64,000 nt of DNA, taken from positions 45,689 to 109,688 of the forward strand of contig KZ836026.1 of the NCBI GenBank assembly GCA_003255745.1, given 5' to 3'. How positions within the stretch are numbered: position 1 is the stretch's first letter; the number at the start of each line of letters is the position of its first letter. This document shows, piece after piece, positions 54,316-63,640 of this stretch. A model generated the notes under the pieces. That model was not told the origin of the DNA. It saw only the letters and a list, made by a program, of their open reading frames with translations, and did not search any database. The position numbers and the translations under genes were made by a program. This DNA comes from Paracoccus saliphilus (lineage in GTDB: Bacteria > Pseudomonadota > Alphaproteobacteria > Rhodobacterales > Rhodobacteraceae).

Positions 54316-54972
54316 ATGTCCCTGCGCATCAACGACACCGCCCCAGACTTTACCGCCACCTCGACCGAGGGGCAGATCCGCTTCCACGACTGGATCGGCG
54401 ACAGCTACGCGATCGTCTTCAGCCACCCGCGCGACTTCACCCCGGTCTGCACCACGGAATTCGGTGCCGTGGCCCAGCTGGCCCCGGAGTTCGAACAGCG
54501 CAACACCAAGGTGCTGGGCGTCTCGGTGGACAGCGTCGAAGATCACCAGAAATGGAAGGCCGACATCGGCAAGGTGGCGGGCGTCCCGGCCAACTTCGCC
54601 ATCATCGACGACAGCGACCTGGCGGTGGCCAAGGCCTATGACATGCTGCCTGCCGAATACTACCTGCCGACCGAAGGTCGCACGCCCGCCCATTCCGCGA
54701 CCGTGCGCACCGTCTTCATCATCGGGCCGGACAAGAAGGTCCGCCTGACCATGACCTATCCGATGTCGGTGGGGCGCAACTTTGCGGAAATCCTGCGGGC
54801 GCTGGACGCCGTGCGCAAGACCGACGGCGTGCCGCTGGCCACGCCCGCCAACTGGGTGCCGGGACAGGACGTGATCGTGGCCCTGTCGCTGGACAACGTG
54901 GCGGCCGAGGCGAAATACGGCCCGCTGGACATCAAGCTGCCCTATCTGCGCTACGCCAAGGACCCGGCCTGA
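54316..54972 (+). CDS. 1-Cys peroxiredoxin (Prx6 type)
   Basis: 218 residues. The peroxidatic Cys lies in HPRDFTPVCTTEFGAVAQLA. The long C-terminal domain (VGRNFAEILRALDAVRKTDG, then VALSLDNVAAEAKYGPLDIK) and the length match Prx6-type 1-Cys enzymes, which reduce hydroperoxides. ATG at 54316 with AAAGGAC. It is divergent from the aldehyde dehydrogenase, suggesting shared stress control. Confidence 0.93.
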   Translation: MSLRINDTAPDFTATSTEGQIRFHDWIGDSYAIVFSHPRDFTPVCTTEFGAVAQLAPEFEQRNTKVLGVSVDSVEDHQKWKADIGKVAGVPANFAIIDDSDLAVAKAYDMLPAEYYLPTEGRTPAHSATVRTVFIIGPDKKVRLTMTYPMSVGRNFAEILRALDAVRKTDGVPLATPANWVPGQDVIVALSLDNVAAEAKYGPLDIKLPYLRYAKDPA

Positions 54973-54987
54973 CGCGGCGGCCCGGCC

Positions 54988-55815
54988 TCAGCCGGGCCAG
55001 CCGTAATGCTCCAGCAGGGCGGCGATGGCCCGGTCATTGCCGCCCTGACCCCCGGCGGGGCGGTTCAAGGACCGCAGGCTGACGGCCTGGCTGCCGTCCC
55101 ATTCCAGGATGCGCGCCCGCCCGCCGATCTTGGCCGGTCGCGATCCCGCCATCCTGTGCATCCAGTACAGCCAGATGTCGTCCGCCCCCGGCGCCAGCCG
55201 CAAAAACAGGTCGTCGCGCGTCACGTCCGGGTGAAACACGCCGGGCGCATAGATCACCCCCGACACTCCCGTCGGAAAGACCAGCGGCCCGGCTTCTGGC
55301 GCATTGATATTGTGGTCCCAAGCCTCGTATCCGGCGGGGCGATCGCCCTCCATCACCACGCGATGCGCACGCAGGCAGGCGATGCGCGCCCCGCCCGCCG
55401 CCCCCGCGACCAGCCGCTCCAGCCAGTCGGCGGGGTAATAAAGGTCATCGTCGGCCGTCGCGACAAAGGCATCGGGATGCGCCAACAGCGTCGGCACGAT
55501 CTTCTTGTAGGACCGCCAGTCGGGGCAAATCCGAACCTCCAGCCCCGCCATGTCCCGGATCCCGGGCGGCAGCCGGTGCAGGTCCCCCTGATCCAGCCAC
55601 AGGATCACCCGGTCGGGCTGCACCGACTGGCGCAGCAGCGCCCGCAGCGTCGGCGCCAGCGTGGCAAAGCGCGCGTGAAAGCTGGTCAGCGACACGACCA
55701 GCGGGCCGGGCAGGCCATGCGCGCGGCCGGGGCCGTCGGGCCGCGCGGCGATCTCGGCCAAGGCCCGCGCCTGGCGGCGGCGCTGCTTGAACCGGCGGAA
55801 TGCATCGCGAATCAC
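54988..55815 (-). CDS. Glycosyltransferase (GT-A fold, capsule-type)
   Basis: About 275 residues. Starts near VIRDAFRRFKQRRRQARAL, then LVVSLTSFHARFATLAPTLR, DQGDLHRLPPGI and the DxD-containing ATADDDLYYPADWLERLVAG. A GTG at 55815 overlaps the stop of the upstream gene (GTGA). Probably adds a sugar to a surface polysaccharide; donor and acceptor unknown. Confidence 0.75.
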   Translation of the reverse strand: MIRDAFRRFKQRRRQARALAEIAARPDGPGRAHGLPGPLVVSLTSFHARFATLAPTLRALLRQSVQPDRVILWLDQGDLHRLPPGIRDMAGLEVRICPDWRSYKKIVPTLLAHPDAFVATADDDLYYPADWLERLVAGAAGGARIACLRAHRVVMEGDRPAGYEAWDHNINAPEAGPLVFPTGVSGVIYAPGVFHPDVTRDDLFLRLAPGADDIWLYWMHRMAGSRPAKIGGRARILEWDGSQAVSLRSLNRPAGGQGGNDRAIAALLEHYGWPG

Positions 55816-56603
55816 GGGTTTTCCCACGCCTTGCGCAGCCAGCCGATGTTGCCGATCCGGCGGTACCACTTGTGGCCCCGCCCGGCAAAAACATCCTCCA
55901 TCTTGGGCGCGCCGGCGAACAGCACGATCCTGGCCCCTTCTGGCAGAGACGGGTCGCGCCGATAGCTGGCTAGGTTCCGCGGCACGCAGTCATTCTTGAA
56001 GCTAACGCACCAGCCTTTGGGCCAGTAATGCAGATGCCCGTGCGCGGCCAGCTGCGCCGACTGGAACTGCTGGCTAATCTCATAACTCCGCGTCGCCGCC
56101 GCCGGATCGGCCAGATAGGCGTCCAGCACATAGGCATGCTGCCCCACCTGATACCGGAACACGCTGGAATTGCCGACGCTGTGCAAAAATCGGTCGCGGC
56201 CCGGGTTCACGCGGCGCAGCGGTTTTGCCCGGAACAGATCGTCGTCGCGGATGATGAAGAAATCACCCGGCAAATCAAAGAATGGACCTATGTCGTCCAC
56301 CACCACCAGGTCGAGGTCCAGAAACAGCGCCGTCCCCGACAGCGCCGCATCCGGGCCGGCCAGATCGCGCCGAAACAGCGCCAGCTTGCGCCAGCGGGTG
56401 TCGGAATGACCGGGGGGCAGGCCAAGCTCGGGCAAGGGCATTGCCTCGACCTGAGGGTCCAGCCCGGCCGCGTTATCGGTGAAGCAGATGAACCGGTGCG
56501 GCCGCGCCAGATGCCGCCGCACCTGCGCCGCCAGCCGGTTCACGTCGGCGCTGGAATACAGCGTGCCCCATTTCATCGTCAGGATCAGGACGGGTTCTGT
56601 CAT
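55812..56603 (-). CDS. Glycosyltransferase-like protein with DxD motif
   Basis: 263 residues. MTEPVLILTMKWGTLYSSAD, then TRWRKLALFRRDL and the metal-binding motif ALFLDLDLVVVDDIGPFF. Resembles capsule-type sugar transferases that work on sugar nucleotides. First of the overlapping pair with the preceding gene; both read minus. Function inferred from fold only. Confidence 0.72.
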   Translation of the reverse strand: MTEPVLILTMKWGTLYSSADVNRLAAQVRRHLARPHRFICFTDNAAGLDPQVEAMPLPELGLPPGHSDTRWRKLALFRRDLAGPDAALSGTALFLDLDLVVVDDIGPFFDLPGDFFIIRDDDLFRAKPLRRVNPGRDRFLHSVGNSSVFRYQVGQHAYVLDAYLADPAAATRSYEISQQFQSAQLAAHGHLHYWPKGWCVSFKNDCVPRNLASYRRDPSLPEGARIVLFAGAPKMEDVFAGRGHKWYRRIGNIGWLRKAWENP

Positions 56604-56664
56604 CGGCGGCCCTCTTCTTTATGCGGCCTGGATGCCCGCAACCGGGCTTCCCCACAAGCAGCCC

Positions 56665-57474
56665 TCATCGCGCATCCATAAAGCCGGCTGCCCGTGCCCG
56701 CGCCACATGCTGACCCAAAAAGGACGATTCCGGGATTTCGCCGCCATGAAGGCCGCGTGCCATCAGCTTGTTCAGGTTGCTGGCCGTGACATGCACCGCC
56801 CGCGTCTCGGGGCCGAAACTTGTGTCGCCGAGATCGCCGGGGGCAAGGAAACGTGCGCAATCTTTGGTCAGGATCGGATAAAGAACCTGCTGCGGCAGCG
56901 CGTGGCGGATCTCTCCATGCCGGCGCAGAAAGGTCGTCAGTGCGCGCGGGCCGGTGCTGCCCCAAGGCCAACGTTCGATCGGCACACCCCGGCCAAGGGT
57001 CTTGATCCAGTACTTTGCCCGCCGCAGCCCCCCGACATGAGGCGCAACCCCCCGCGTGCCGGGCGCCAGCCGGGACAGATCCGCCAGCGTGGCCGAGGAT
57101 TTGGGCAAGCGCAGCACTGCGCAGTTGACCTGGTCGGGCTTTTCAAAGCCATAGATCCGGTCTGTGAGGAATTCGAAAGGCTGCAACGCGATCATGTCCA
57201 GATCGACCCAAACATCGTCGGTCTTCCGCATCAGCGCAAAGCGGAAGAAATTCGAATGGAGCGACGGGCTCTGCTCACGCGCATAAAGGGCGATCTGACG
57301 TGTGGGCAGCACCTCTGCGGCGTCGCGCGCCGTCACCGCCGCCGGAAGATTTAATATCGGGGCATAGCTGTAGACCGTCAGGGGGTTGCCCATACGCAGA
57401 AACGATTCGATCGAGGCCAGTTCGATCGGCCCAAGCCGCTCCCCGACCCACAACGTCGCCAGCTTATTGCGCAT
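56665..57474 (-). CDS. Glycosyltransferase, GT32-like sugar-binding DxD protein
   Basis: 269 residues. N-terminal KLATLWVGERLGPIELASIE and the DxD region RKTDDVWVDLDMIALQPFEF. Resembles the Gly_transf_sug family (GT32-like). It sits upstream (on the minus strand) of the two other sugar transferases, with a 61-nt gap, and next to the pnp terminator. Confidence 0.75.
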   Translation of the reverse strand: MRNKLATLWVGERLGPIELASIESFLRMGNPLTVYSYAPILNLPAAVTARDAAEVLPTRQIALYAREQSPSLHSNFFRFALMRKTDDVWVDLDMIALQPFEFLTDRIYGFEKPDQVNCAVLRLPKSSATLADLSRLAPGTRGVAPHVGGLRRAKYWIKTLGRGVPIERWPWGSTGPRALTTFLRRHGEIRHALPQQVLYPILTKDCARFLAPGDLGDTSFGPETRAVHVTASNLNKLMARGLHGGEIPESSFLGQHVARARAAGFMDAR

Positions 57475-57491
57475 GTCCGGTCCCGCCAGAT

Positions 57492-57525
57492 GAAAAAGAC
57501 CGGGCCGCGTGAAAGCGGCCCGGTC
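57492..57525 (-). terminator. Intrinsic terminator of pnp
   Basis: 11-bp perfect stem (57498-57508 with 57515-57525), loop of 6, followed on the minus strand by TTTTTC. It lies about 25 nt after the pnp stop. Confidence 0.92.
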
Positions 57526-57552
57526 AAGGATGTCAAAGGAAAACCAGCCCGA

Positions 57553-59694
57553 TCACTCGGCCGACTGTTCCTGCTTTTCCTCGATCTCGGCACCGGTCTC
57601 CTGATCGACCATCTTCATGCCAAGGCGGACCTTGCCGCGGTCGTCAAAGCCCAGCAGCTTGACCTTGACCTCCTGGCCTTCCTTCAGGATCTCGTTCGGG
57701 TGCCCCAGGCGGCGGTTGGCAATCTGGGACACGTGAACCAAGCCGTCGCGCTTGCCGAAGAAGTTCACGAAGGCGCCGAAATCGACCAGCTTCACGACCT
57801 TGCCGGTATAAACCTTGCCTTCTTCCGGCTCGGCCACGATCGAATAGATCAGGTCATAGGCCTTCTTGATCGAATCGGCGTTGGCCGATGCGATCTTGAT
57901 GATGCCGTCGTCGTTGATGTCGACCTTGGCACCCGAAACCTCGACGATCTCGCGGATGACCTTGCCGCCCGAACCGATCACTTCGCGGATCTTGTCGGTC
58001 GGGATCTGCATCGTCTCGATGCGCGGGGCATGGGCGCTGAACTCGTTGCGGCCTTCGGTCAGGGCATTCGCCATTTCCGACAGGATGTGCATCCGGCCGT
58101 CCTTGGCCTGCGCCAAAGCCTGCTCCATGATCGCGGGCGTGATGCCCTGGACCTTGATGTCCATCTGCAGCGACGTGATCCCGTTTTCGGTTCCCGCCAC
58201 CTTGAAGTCCATGTCGCCCAGGTGGTCTTCGTCACCCAGGATGTCGGTCAGCACGGCAAAGCGGCCGTCATCTTCCAGGATCAGGCCCATCGCGACGCCC
58301 GCGACCGGCGCCTTCAGCGGAACGCCCGCATCCATCATCGACAGCGAACCGCCGCAAACCGACGCCATCGAGGACGATCCGTTCGATTCGGTGATCTCGG
58401 ACACGACACGGATGGTATAGGGGAAATCCGTCGCCGCCGGCAGAACCGCCTGCAGCGCGCGCCAAGCCAGCTTGCCATGGCCGATCTCGCGACGTCCGGG
58501 CGAGCCCACGCGGCCAACTTCGCCGACCGAGTACGGCGGGAAGTTGTAATGCAGCAGGAAGTTCGAACGGCTGTTGCCGTGCAGCGCGTCGATGATCTGC
58601 TCGTCGTCGCCGGTGCCCAGCGTGGTCACGACCAGCGCCTGCGTCTCGCCGCGGGTGAACAGGGCCGAGCCATGCGTGCGCGGCAGGATGCCGACTTCGC
58701 TGACGATCGACCGGACTGTCTTGGTGTCGCGGCCGTCAATGCGGGCGCCGCCGCTGATGATGTCACCGCGCAGGATGCCCGATTCCAGCTTCTTCAGCGC
58801 CGAACCCAGGTTCGGGTTGGCCAGGTCATCCTCGGTCAGGCTTTCCTTGACCTTGGCCTTGGCGGCGGCGATGGCGTCCTGGCGATCGGACTTGTCGCGG
58901 ATCGCATAGGCGGCGCGCATGTCGGCCTCGCCGGCGGCCTTCACCTTGGCGTAAAGCTCGCTGTAGTCAGGCGACTGGAAATCGAACGGCTCTTTCGCGG
59001 CATCCTCGGCCAGGTCGATGATCAGGTCGATCACGGGCTGCATCGCCTCGTGGCCGAACTTCACCGCACCCAACATTTCCTCCTCGGTCAGCTCATAGGC
59101 TTCCGATTCGACCATCATCACGGCGTCCTTGGTGCCGGCGACGACCAGGTCCAGGCGCTGTTCGGGGTTGCTGCGCAGGTGATCCATGTCCTGAACTTCC
59201 GGGTTCAGCACATATTCGCCATTGGCAAAGCCCACGCGGGCGGCGCCGATCGGGCCCATGAACGGCACGCCCGAAATGGTCAACGCAGCCGAGGCGGCGA
59301 TCATCGCGACCATGTCGGGATCGTTGACCAGATCGTGCGACAGCACCGTGCACATGACCAGCACTTCATGCTTGAAGCCGGGGGCGAACAGCGGGCGGAT
59401 CGGCCGGTCGATCAGGCGCGCGGTCAGCGTCTCCTTTTCCGACGGGCGCGCCTCGCGCTTGAAGAAGCCGCCGGGCACCTTGCCGGCCGCATAGTATTTT
59501 TCCTGGTAGTGAACCGTCAGGGGGAAGAAGTCCTGCCCCGGCTTGGGTTCCTTCGCGAAGGTGACGTTGGCCATGACGCTGGTCTCGCCCAAGGTGGCGA
59601 TGACGCTGCCGTCGGCCTGACGGGCAACCTTGCCCGTTTCCAGCGTGAGCGTTTCCTGGCCCCACTGGATCGATTTCTTCACTTCATGAAACAT
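57553..59694 (-). CDS. pnp: Polyribonucleotide nucleotidyltransferase (PNPase)
   Basis: 713 residues, normal length. Two RNase PH-like domains ([39 protein letters not shown]), a KH domain ([20 protein letters not shown]) and a C-terminal S1 domain ([20 protein letters not shown]). Phosphorolytic 3'-5' RNA degradation and RNA chaperone work. It lies downstream of rpsO with a 406-nt gap. The Shine-Dalgarno GAGGAAA precedes the ATG. Confidence 0.98.
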   Translation of the reverse strand: MFHEVKKSIQWGQETLTLETGKVARQADGSVIATLGETSVMANVTFAKEPKPGQDFFPLTVHYQEKYYAAGKVPGGFFKREARPSEKETLTARLIDRPIRPLFAPGFKHEVLVMCTVLSHDLVNDPDMVAMIAASAALTISGVPFMGPIGAARVGFANGEYVLNPEVQDMDHLRSNPEQRLDLVVAGTKDAVMMVESEAYELTEEEMLGAVKFGHEAMQPVIDLIIDLAEDAAKEPFDFQSPDYSELYAKVKAAGEADMRAAYAIRDKSDRQDAIAAAKAKVKESLTEDDLANPNLGSALKKLESGILRGDIISGGARIDGRDTKTVRSIVSEVGILPRTHGSALFTRGETQALVVTTLGTGDDEQIIDALHGNSRSNFLLHYNFPPYSVGEVGRVGSPGRREIGHGKLAWRALQAVLPAATDFPYTIRVVSEITESNGSSSMASVCGGSLSMMDAGVPLKAPVAGVAMGLILEDDGRFAVLTDILGDEDHLGDMDFKVAGTENGITSLQMDIKVQGITPAIMEQALAQAKDGRMHILSEMANALTEGRNEFSAHAPRIETMQIPTDKIREVIGSGGKVIREIVEVSGAKVDINDDGIIKIASANADSIKKAYDLIYSIVAEPEEGKVYTGKVVKLVDFGAFVNFFGKRDGLVHVSQIANRRLGHPNEILKEGQEVKVKLLGFDDRGKVRLGMKMVDQETGAEIEEKQEQSAE

Positions 59695-59901
59695 CTGATT
59701 TCCTCAAAGGGTGAACCGGCCCTCCGGCTCTCCCATGTCATATGGCGGCCCCATTGCCGCCGCCCCTATCCTTTGCATGTGCCCCGGGGCCGGGCCTCAC
59801 GTCGCAGATGGACGGCAGATACAGGAAAACCGCTTGTTTGGGAAGTGGGGCCGCAGCACCCGCCCCACGCACCCCAAAGCTTGACGACCCGTCAACGACG
59901 C

Positions 59902-59938
59902 GTCCGCAAGCGGTGCACGTCCTGCGCACCGGCGGTGG
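59902..59938 (-). repeat. 37-nt intergenic element, copy B
   Basis: Minus-strand copy of the element at 6912-6948: identical over its last 14 nt (CACCGCTTGCGGAC) and mostly matching before that. In both places it is in a gene-free gap near a terminator. Confidence 0.5.
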
Positions 59939-60047
59939 GTGTCCGGTGCGGGTCGGAACCCCGGCATTTGCAGGCCATGCCCCGCCCCCGCCCCTCGCGG
60001 GATGCGCGCCCGCGCAACAGGCAGCGCACCTCGCCACTGCGCAACGC

Positions 60048-60074
60048 AAAACGCCCGCGGCGGGGCCACGGGCG
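60048..60074 (-). terminator. Intrinsic terminator of rpsO
   Basis: Stem 60052-60059 with 60067-60074 (one G-U wobble), loop of 7, followed on the minus strand by TTTTG. It lies about 27 nt after the rpsO stop codon. Confidence 0.75.
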
Positions 60075-60100
60075 CTTCGGGATCTTGCAGGCGCGTCGGA

Positions 60101-60370
60101 TCAGCGACGGATGCCCAGCTTGCCGATCAGGGAGGTATAGCGGGCCTCTTCCTTCTTCTTCAGATAGTCCAGCAGCTTGCGGCGCTGCGCGACCATCATC
60201 AGCAGACCACGGCGCGAGTGGTTGTCTTTCTTGTGCGACTTGAAGTGCTCGGTCAGGGTGGTAATGCGCGACGTCAGGATCGCGATCTGCACTTCCGGCG
60301 AGCCGGTGTCGCCTTCCTTGGTGCCGAATTCCTTGATGACGCGGGCTTTTTCTTCAACGGTGATCGACAT
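60101..60370 (-). CDS. rpsO: 30S ribosomal protein S15
   Basis: 89 residues, standard S15 ([60 protein letters not shown]). Binds 16S rRNA at the central domain. Shine-Dalgarno AAAGGAGA precedes the ATG. It is followed by its own terminator and then pnp. Confidence 0.98.
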   Translation of the reverse strand: MSITVEEKARVIKEFGTKEGDTGSPEVQIAILTSRITTLTEHFKSHKKDNHSRRGLLMMVAQRRKLLDYLKKKEEARYTSLIGKLGIRR

Positions 60371-60517
60371 CGGGATCTCCTTTCGGATGAAGGGTTATGG
60401 CGCAGGCCGGGATGTCGTCCAGCACAGGCCCATGGAGCACCGCCAGGACATGTCGCCGACGGATGCGCGCCTATAGGGGAAATGCATGAAAAAGAAAAGC
60501 CCTCACCGGCAGTGCCC

Positions 60518-61447
60518 TTATTCGATGGCGACGACGCGCACGTCCTCGATCTTCAGGCCGCCATGCTGCAGCAGCCGCCCCACCGCCTGCCCGTTCACCT
60601 CCAGCAGAAAGGTGCCGTCCTCGTCCTCGCGCAGGCTTAACTGCGCGTCACGCGCCAAATCGGCGTCTAGGTGGAGGGTGATCTGGTCCTCGGCAGAGTC
60701 AAAATCGGCGATCGTGGGAAATTCATCGGGCAACCGGCGCAGGACGAAACCGTCCTGCCCCTCGTTTCCGGAAACGAAGTCATAAGCGCCTGGCATCAGC
60801 GTGTCGCTGCCCTCGCCCCCATTCATCCAGACAGTGCCCGGATCGTCATGGCCGATCAGCACGTCGTCGCCGCGCCCGCCGTCCAGATCGTCCGAACCGC
60901 CGGTGGAAATCAGCACGTCGTTGCCGTCATGGCCAGACAACATGTCGTGGCCCAAGCCCCCGAACAGCGTGTCATCGCCCTCGCCACCCATCAGCGTGTC
61001 ATGACCCTCGTCGCCGTAAAGCAGGTCGTCGCCTCCCTGCCCCGCCAGCAGATCGTCGCCAGCGCCGCCATGAATGACGTCGTTGCCGCCCGGCCCATAG
61101 TCACCTTCGCCCTGGACCCAGTCGCTGCCGTCACCGGCCTCGACAGTATCATGGCCCAGACCGCCACGCAGGTCGTCATCGCCCGCATGGCCCCGCATCA
61201 GGTCGTCGGCGGAGGTGCCCATCAACTCGTCCAGATCGTCGGTCCCCTCGACCGCCGAATCAGGACCCTCGGGTTCGGGCATGACCGGCGGCAACAGTTC
61301 TCCGTGGACATCGTCCAGCGCCGCCGGTTCAGCCTCATCCTCGGGCTCCTCGGTATTGGAGGAGGGCAAGGATGTCACATCCACCATCAGCCCCGCCACG
61401 ATCAGGCCCAGAAGCCCTCCAAACAACAGCATCCGTCCCGTCTCCAT
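60518..61447 (-). CDS. Membrane-anchored RTX calcium-binding repeat protein
   Basis: 309 residues. A single N-terminal transmembrane segment (LLFGGLLGLIVAGLMVDV) is followed by an acidic linker and about nine RTX nonapeptides (GGxGxDxLx type, around residues 78-200, e.g. GGEGDDTLFGGLGHDMLSGH). A C-terminal beta domain of the type seen in Rhodobacterales RTX proteins follows. Calcium-dependent folding outside the membrane is expected. No protease or adhesin domain is visible. Unlike most RTX proteins it appears anchored rather than secreted by T1SS (inferred). Flanked by rpmJ and rpsO. Confidence 0.8.
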   Translation of the reverse strand: METGRMLLFGGLLGLIVAGLMVDVTSLPSSNTEEPEDEAEPAALDDVHGELLPPVMPEPEGPDSAVEGTDDLDELMGTSADDLMRGHAGDDDLRGGLGHDTVEAGDGSDWVQGEGDYGPGGNDVIHGGAGDDLLAGQGGDDLLYGDEGHDTLMGGEGDDTLFGGLGHDMLSGHDGNDVLISTGGSDDLDGGRGDDVLIGHDDPGTVWMNGGEGSDTLMPGAYDFVSGNEGQDGFVLRRLPDEFPTIADFDSAEDQITLHLDADLARDAQLSLREDEDGTFLLEVNGQAVGRLLQHGGLKIEDVRVVAIE

Positions 61448-61566
61448 CCATGGCCGGCCACGTGCAGCCCCCGCAAAAGATACGACGGGGCGCGGTCCGG
61501 GCGAATGCCGAACTTAATAAAACCTTAATACAACTTGCAGAGGAGCCTTCGGGGTCCCGCGCACAT

Positions 61567-61592
61567 GAAAAAACCCGCCGTTTCTGGCGGGT
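61567..61592 (-). terminator. Intrinsic terminator of rpmJ
   Basis: 7-bp perfect stem ACCCGCC / GGCGGGT (61573-61579 with 61586-61592), followed on the minus strand by TTTTTTC. Confidence 0.85.
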
Positions 61593-61642
61593 GATCTCGT
61601 CGTCTTCAGTGACCTGCCGGAATTCCGGCCCGGACCTGCCGA

Positions 61643-61768
61643 TCAGCCCTGACGGGCCTTGAAGCGGCGGTTGGTCTTGTTGATCACGTAAATGCGGCCC
61701 TTGCGGCGCACGACCTGGCAGTCGCGGTGCCGGCTCTTGAGCGAGCGGAGCGAGTTGCGAACCTTCAT
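61643..61768 (-). CDS. rpmJ: 50S ribosomal protein L36
   Basis: 41 residues, [20 protein letters not shown] with [20 protein letters not shown]. This is the longer, proteobacterial C-minus L36 without the zinc ribbon: only one Cys. The ATG at 61768 is used; the frame is open further upstream. Confidence 0.96.
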   Translation of the reverse strand: MKVRNSLRSLKSRHRDCQVVRRKGRIYVINKTNRRFKARQG

Positions 61769-61817
61769 CGGTCTTCTCCATCGTCGCGGCGCATCGCAGC
61801 CGCCAGGAAAACGAAAT

Positions 61818-61839
61818 GCCCCCGACACTGGCCGGGGGC
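61818..61839 (-). terminator. Hairpin after tRNA-Val
   Basis: 7-bp perfect stem GCCCCCG / CGGGGGC (61818-61824 with 61833-61839) about 10 nt 3' of the tRNA on the minus strand; followed by ATTTCGTTTTCC, a weak U-tract. Confidence 0.55.
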
Positions 61840-61849
61840 GGCGAAATAA

Positions 61850-61924
61850 TGGTGGGCGGTACTGGGATCGAACCAGTGGCCACTACGATGTCAACGTAGT
61901 GCTCTACCGCTGAGCTAACCGCCC
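61850..61924 (-). tRNA. tRNA-Val (anticodon GAC)
   Basis: Reverse strand folds as acceptor GGGCGGT/ACCGCCC, D arm GCTC...GAGC, anticodon arm CTACG-TTGACAT-CGTAG with anticodon GAC, T arm ACTGG-TTCGATC-CCAGT, and an encoded CCA at the 3' end. 75 nt. Confidence 0.97.
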
Positions 61925-62047
61925 GTCCTTCGGTGACTCCGTCGTGTTTCCTTGCGAAAACCCTTCCGAACCCCCTCGGTCCGCGTGTCTATAACGGGGG
62001 TCTTTGGGGGATTCAAGGCCTATCGGCAGCAGATTTTTCAGGTTTAT

Positions 62048-62941
62048 ATGTCACGACGCATAAGCCGAGGTCTGCAATTGTCCCGGACTGAACTGCCCTA
62101 TGTTTTGACCCGTCCCGAAAGCTGGCTCAGCGGGGTGATCTTTGCATCGCCCCATTCCGGCTGCGACTATCCCGACTGGTTCCTGCGCGAAACCCGCCTG
62201 CCCGTGCCGCTGCTGCGGTCGTCGGAAGATGCCTTTGTCGACCAGTTGATCGCGCCGGCCGTCATGCATGGGGCAGTGACCCTTGGCGCCCGGGTGCCGC
62301 GCTGCATCGTGGACCTAAACCGCGGCGTGGACGAGATAGACCCGCTGGTGGTGCGGGGCGTGCCACGCCATCCACTGAACCAGCGCACCCTGGCCGGGCT
62401 GGGGGTGATTCCCCGCGTGGTGTCGCATGGCCGCGTGATCCACGATCGCCAGATCGACCGGGCCGAGGCCGAGCGGCGGATCGACAGCTTCTGGCGGCCC
62501 TATCACCAGGCGCTGTCGGGCCTGATTGCCGAGGCACGCGCCCGCTTTGGTCAGGCCATCCTGATCGACATGCATTCGATGCCGCACGACGCGCTGACCC
62601 ATCTGCAGGGCATTCGTCCCGACATGGTTCTGGGCAACCGGCATGGATTGTCCTCGGCCGCGCGGGTGTCCGACGCGGTCTGCGCATCGGTCGAGGCCGA
62701 GGGCTGGCGGATCCGCCGCAACTCGCCCTTTTCGGGCGCCTATATCTGCGCGGCCTACGGCCGGCCGGCGCAGAACGTGCATGTGGTCCAGTTGGAAATC
62801 GACCGCTCGCTTTACATGGACGAGGCGACCCTGACGCCGCGCCCCGACTTTGATGTGTTTGCCGCGCGAATCGAGCGGGTGATCCAACGGTTGGCCGGGC
62901 TGAGCGGCGTCCAGGCTGGCGGGCGCATTGCCGCGGAATAG
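62048..62941 (+). CDS. N-formylglutamate amidohydrolase-family protein
   Basis: 297 residues. FASPHSGCDYPDWFL, SSEDAFVDQLI, CIVDLNRGVDEIDPLV and ILIDMHSMPHDA match the FGase/HutG2 family metal-dependent amidohydrolases. It could hydrolyse N-formyl amino acids or related amides, but no histidine-degradation gene is adjacent. The ATG at 62048 (MSRRISRGLQ) follows AGGTT; the frame is open to 61952. Confidence 0.85.
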   Translation: MSRRISRGLQLSRTELPYVLTRPESWLSGVIFASPHSGCDYPDWFLRETRLPVPLLRSSEDAFVDQLIAPAVMHGAVTLGARVPRCIVDLNRGVDEIDPLVVRGVPRHPLNQRTLAGLGVIPRVVSHGRVIHDRQIDRAEAERRIDSFWRPYHQALSGLIAEARARFGQAILIDMHSMPHDALTHLQGIRPDMVLGNRHGLSSAARVSDAVCASVEAEGWRIRRNSPFSGAYICAAYGRPAQNVHVVQLEIDRSLYMDEATLTPRPDFDVFAARIERVIQRLAGLSGVQAGGRIAAE

Positions 62942-62947
62942 GACGCG

Positions 62948-63214
62948 ATGGACATGACTGCCGTGATGGATGGCCGGTTGTGGCTGGCAGCCGCGCTGGT
63001 TCTGGCGGCGGCGGAACTGCTGCTGCCGGGCTGGCTGTTCATGGGCCTGGCCGGAGCGGTGGGCATCCTAGCCGTCCTGCTGCTTTCAGGGATATGGACG
63101 GCGGGGCTGCCGCTGACGCTGCTGGTCACGGCGGCGCTTGCGGGTGTGATCTGGGTGGCGCTGCGCTGCGTTGCAGGTCCGCGCCGCATGCGGGTCCGGC
63201 ACCAGGATCGTTAG
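62948..63214 (+). CDS. NfeD-like small membrane protein
   Basis: 88 residues with two to three transmembrane segments (LWLAAALVLAAAELLLPGWL, FMGLAGAVGILAVLLLSGIW, LTLLVTAALAGVIWVALRCV) resembling the membrane part of NfeD proteins. No OB-fold domain follows, so it is a short form. It starts 6 nt after the amidohydrolase. Function unknown. Confidence 0.65.
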   Translation: MDMTAVMDGRLWLAAALVLAAAELLLPGWLFMGLAGAVGILAVLLLSGIWTAGLPLTLLVTAALAGVIWVALRCVAGPRRMRVRHQDR

Positions 63215-63229
63215 CGATGGGGCCGGGCT

Positions 63230-63640
63230 TTGCACGATGACAGCCCATTCAACGGCGCCAAGCTGTTCCTGACACAGGACACCCGGATGCTGACCTATCT
63301 GCGCGACAACAGGCCGGGCCTGCCCTTCGCATCCCACTGGGACCTGCCCGGCGGCGGCCGCGAAGGGCATGAGACATCTATTGATTGCGCCCGCCGCGAA
63401 CTGACCGAGGAATTCGGTCTGCACCTGCCGCCGACGCGCCTCACGGGCCACGTCTTTCCCTCGCACGCGGCGGTGGGGATGGTGTCCTGGCTGTTCACCG
63501 GACAACTGACCGCGGCCGAGATCGCGGCGATCCGGTTCGGCAATGAGGGTCAGGAATGGCAGATGATGAAGGTCGCGGACTACCTTGCCCATCAGCGCGC
63601 AATTCCGCATTTCTGCCGCTGGATTGCGGCGCTGCCCTAG
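63230..63640 (+). CDS. NUDIX hydrolase
   Basis: 136 residues. NUDIX box GGGREGHETSIDCARRELTE-EFG (residues about 42-64; GX5EX7REUXEEXGU pattern present with the E-E-F-G end). Hydrolyses nucleoside diphosphate-linked compounds. Start is a TTG at 63230 with a weak GGGG; no ATG in frame includes the domain start. The stop TAG lies in CTAG at 63637-63640, the apparent left edge of the adjacent IS element. Confidence 0.85.
   Translation: MHDDSPFNGAKLFLTQDTRMLTYLRDNRPGLPFASHWDLPGGGREGHETSIDCARRELTEEFGLHLPPTRLTGHVFPSHAAVGMVSWLFTGQLTAAEIAAIRFGNEGQEWQMMKVADYLAHQRAIPHFCRWIAALP

Larger units (their letters stand above)
59695..60100. other. Gene-free rpsO-pnp intergenic region
   Basis: 406 nt between rpsO and pnp, both on the minus strand. 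It contains the rpsO terminator (60048-60074), the 37-nt element copy B (59902-59938) and a short palindrome TTGACGACCCGTCAA at 59881-59895. No credible coding sequence is visible. Promoters for pnp must lie here unless it reads through from rpsO. Confidence 0.6.

Noticed and set aside
59881..59895. TTGACGACCCGTCAA as a promoter or operator
   Set aside because: A short palindrome without a matching -10 at proper spacing; kept only as a description of the intergenic region.
57490..60243. 917-codon open frame on the plus strand
   Set aside because: Antisense to pnp and rpsO; composition of a GC-skew shadow frame.
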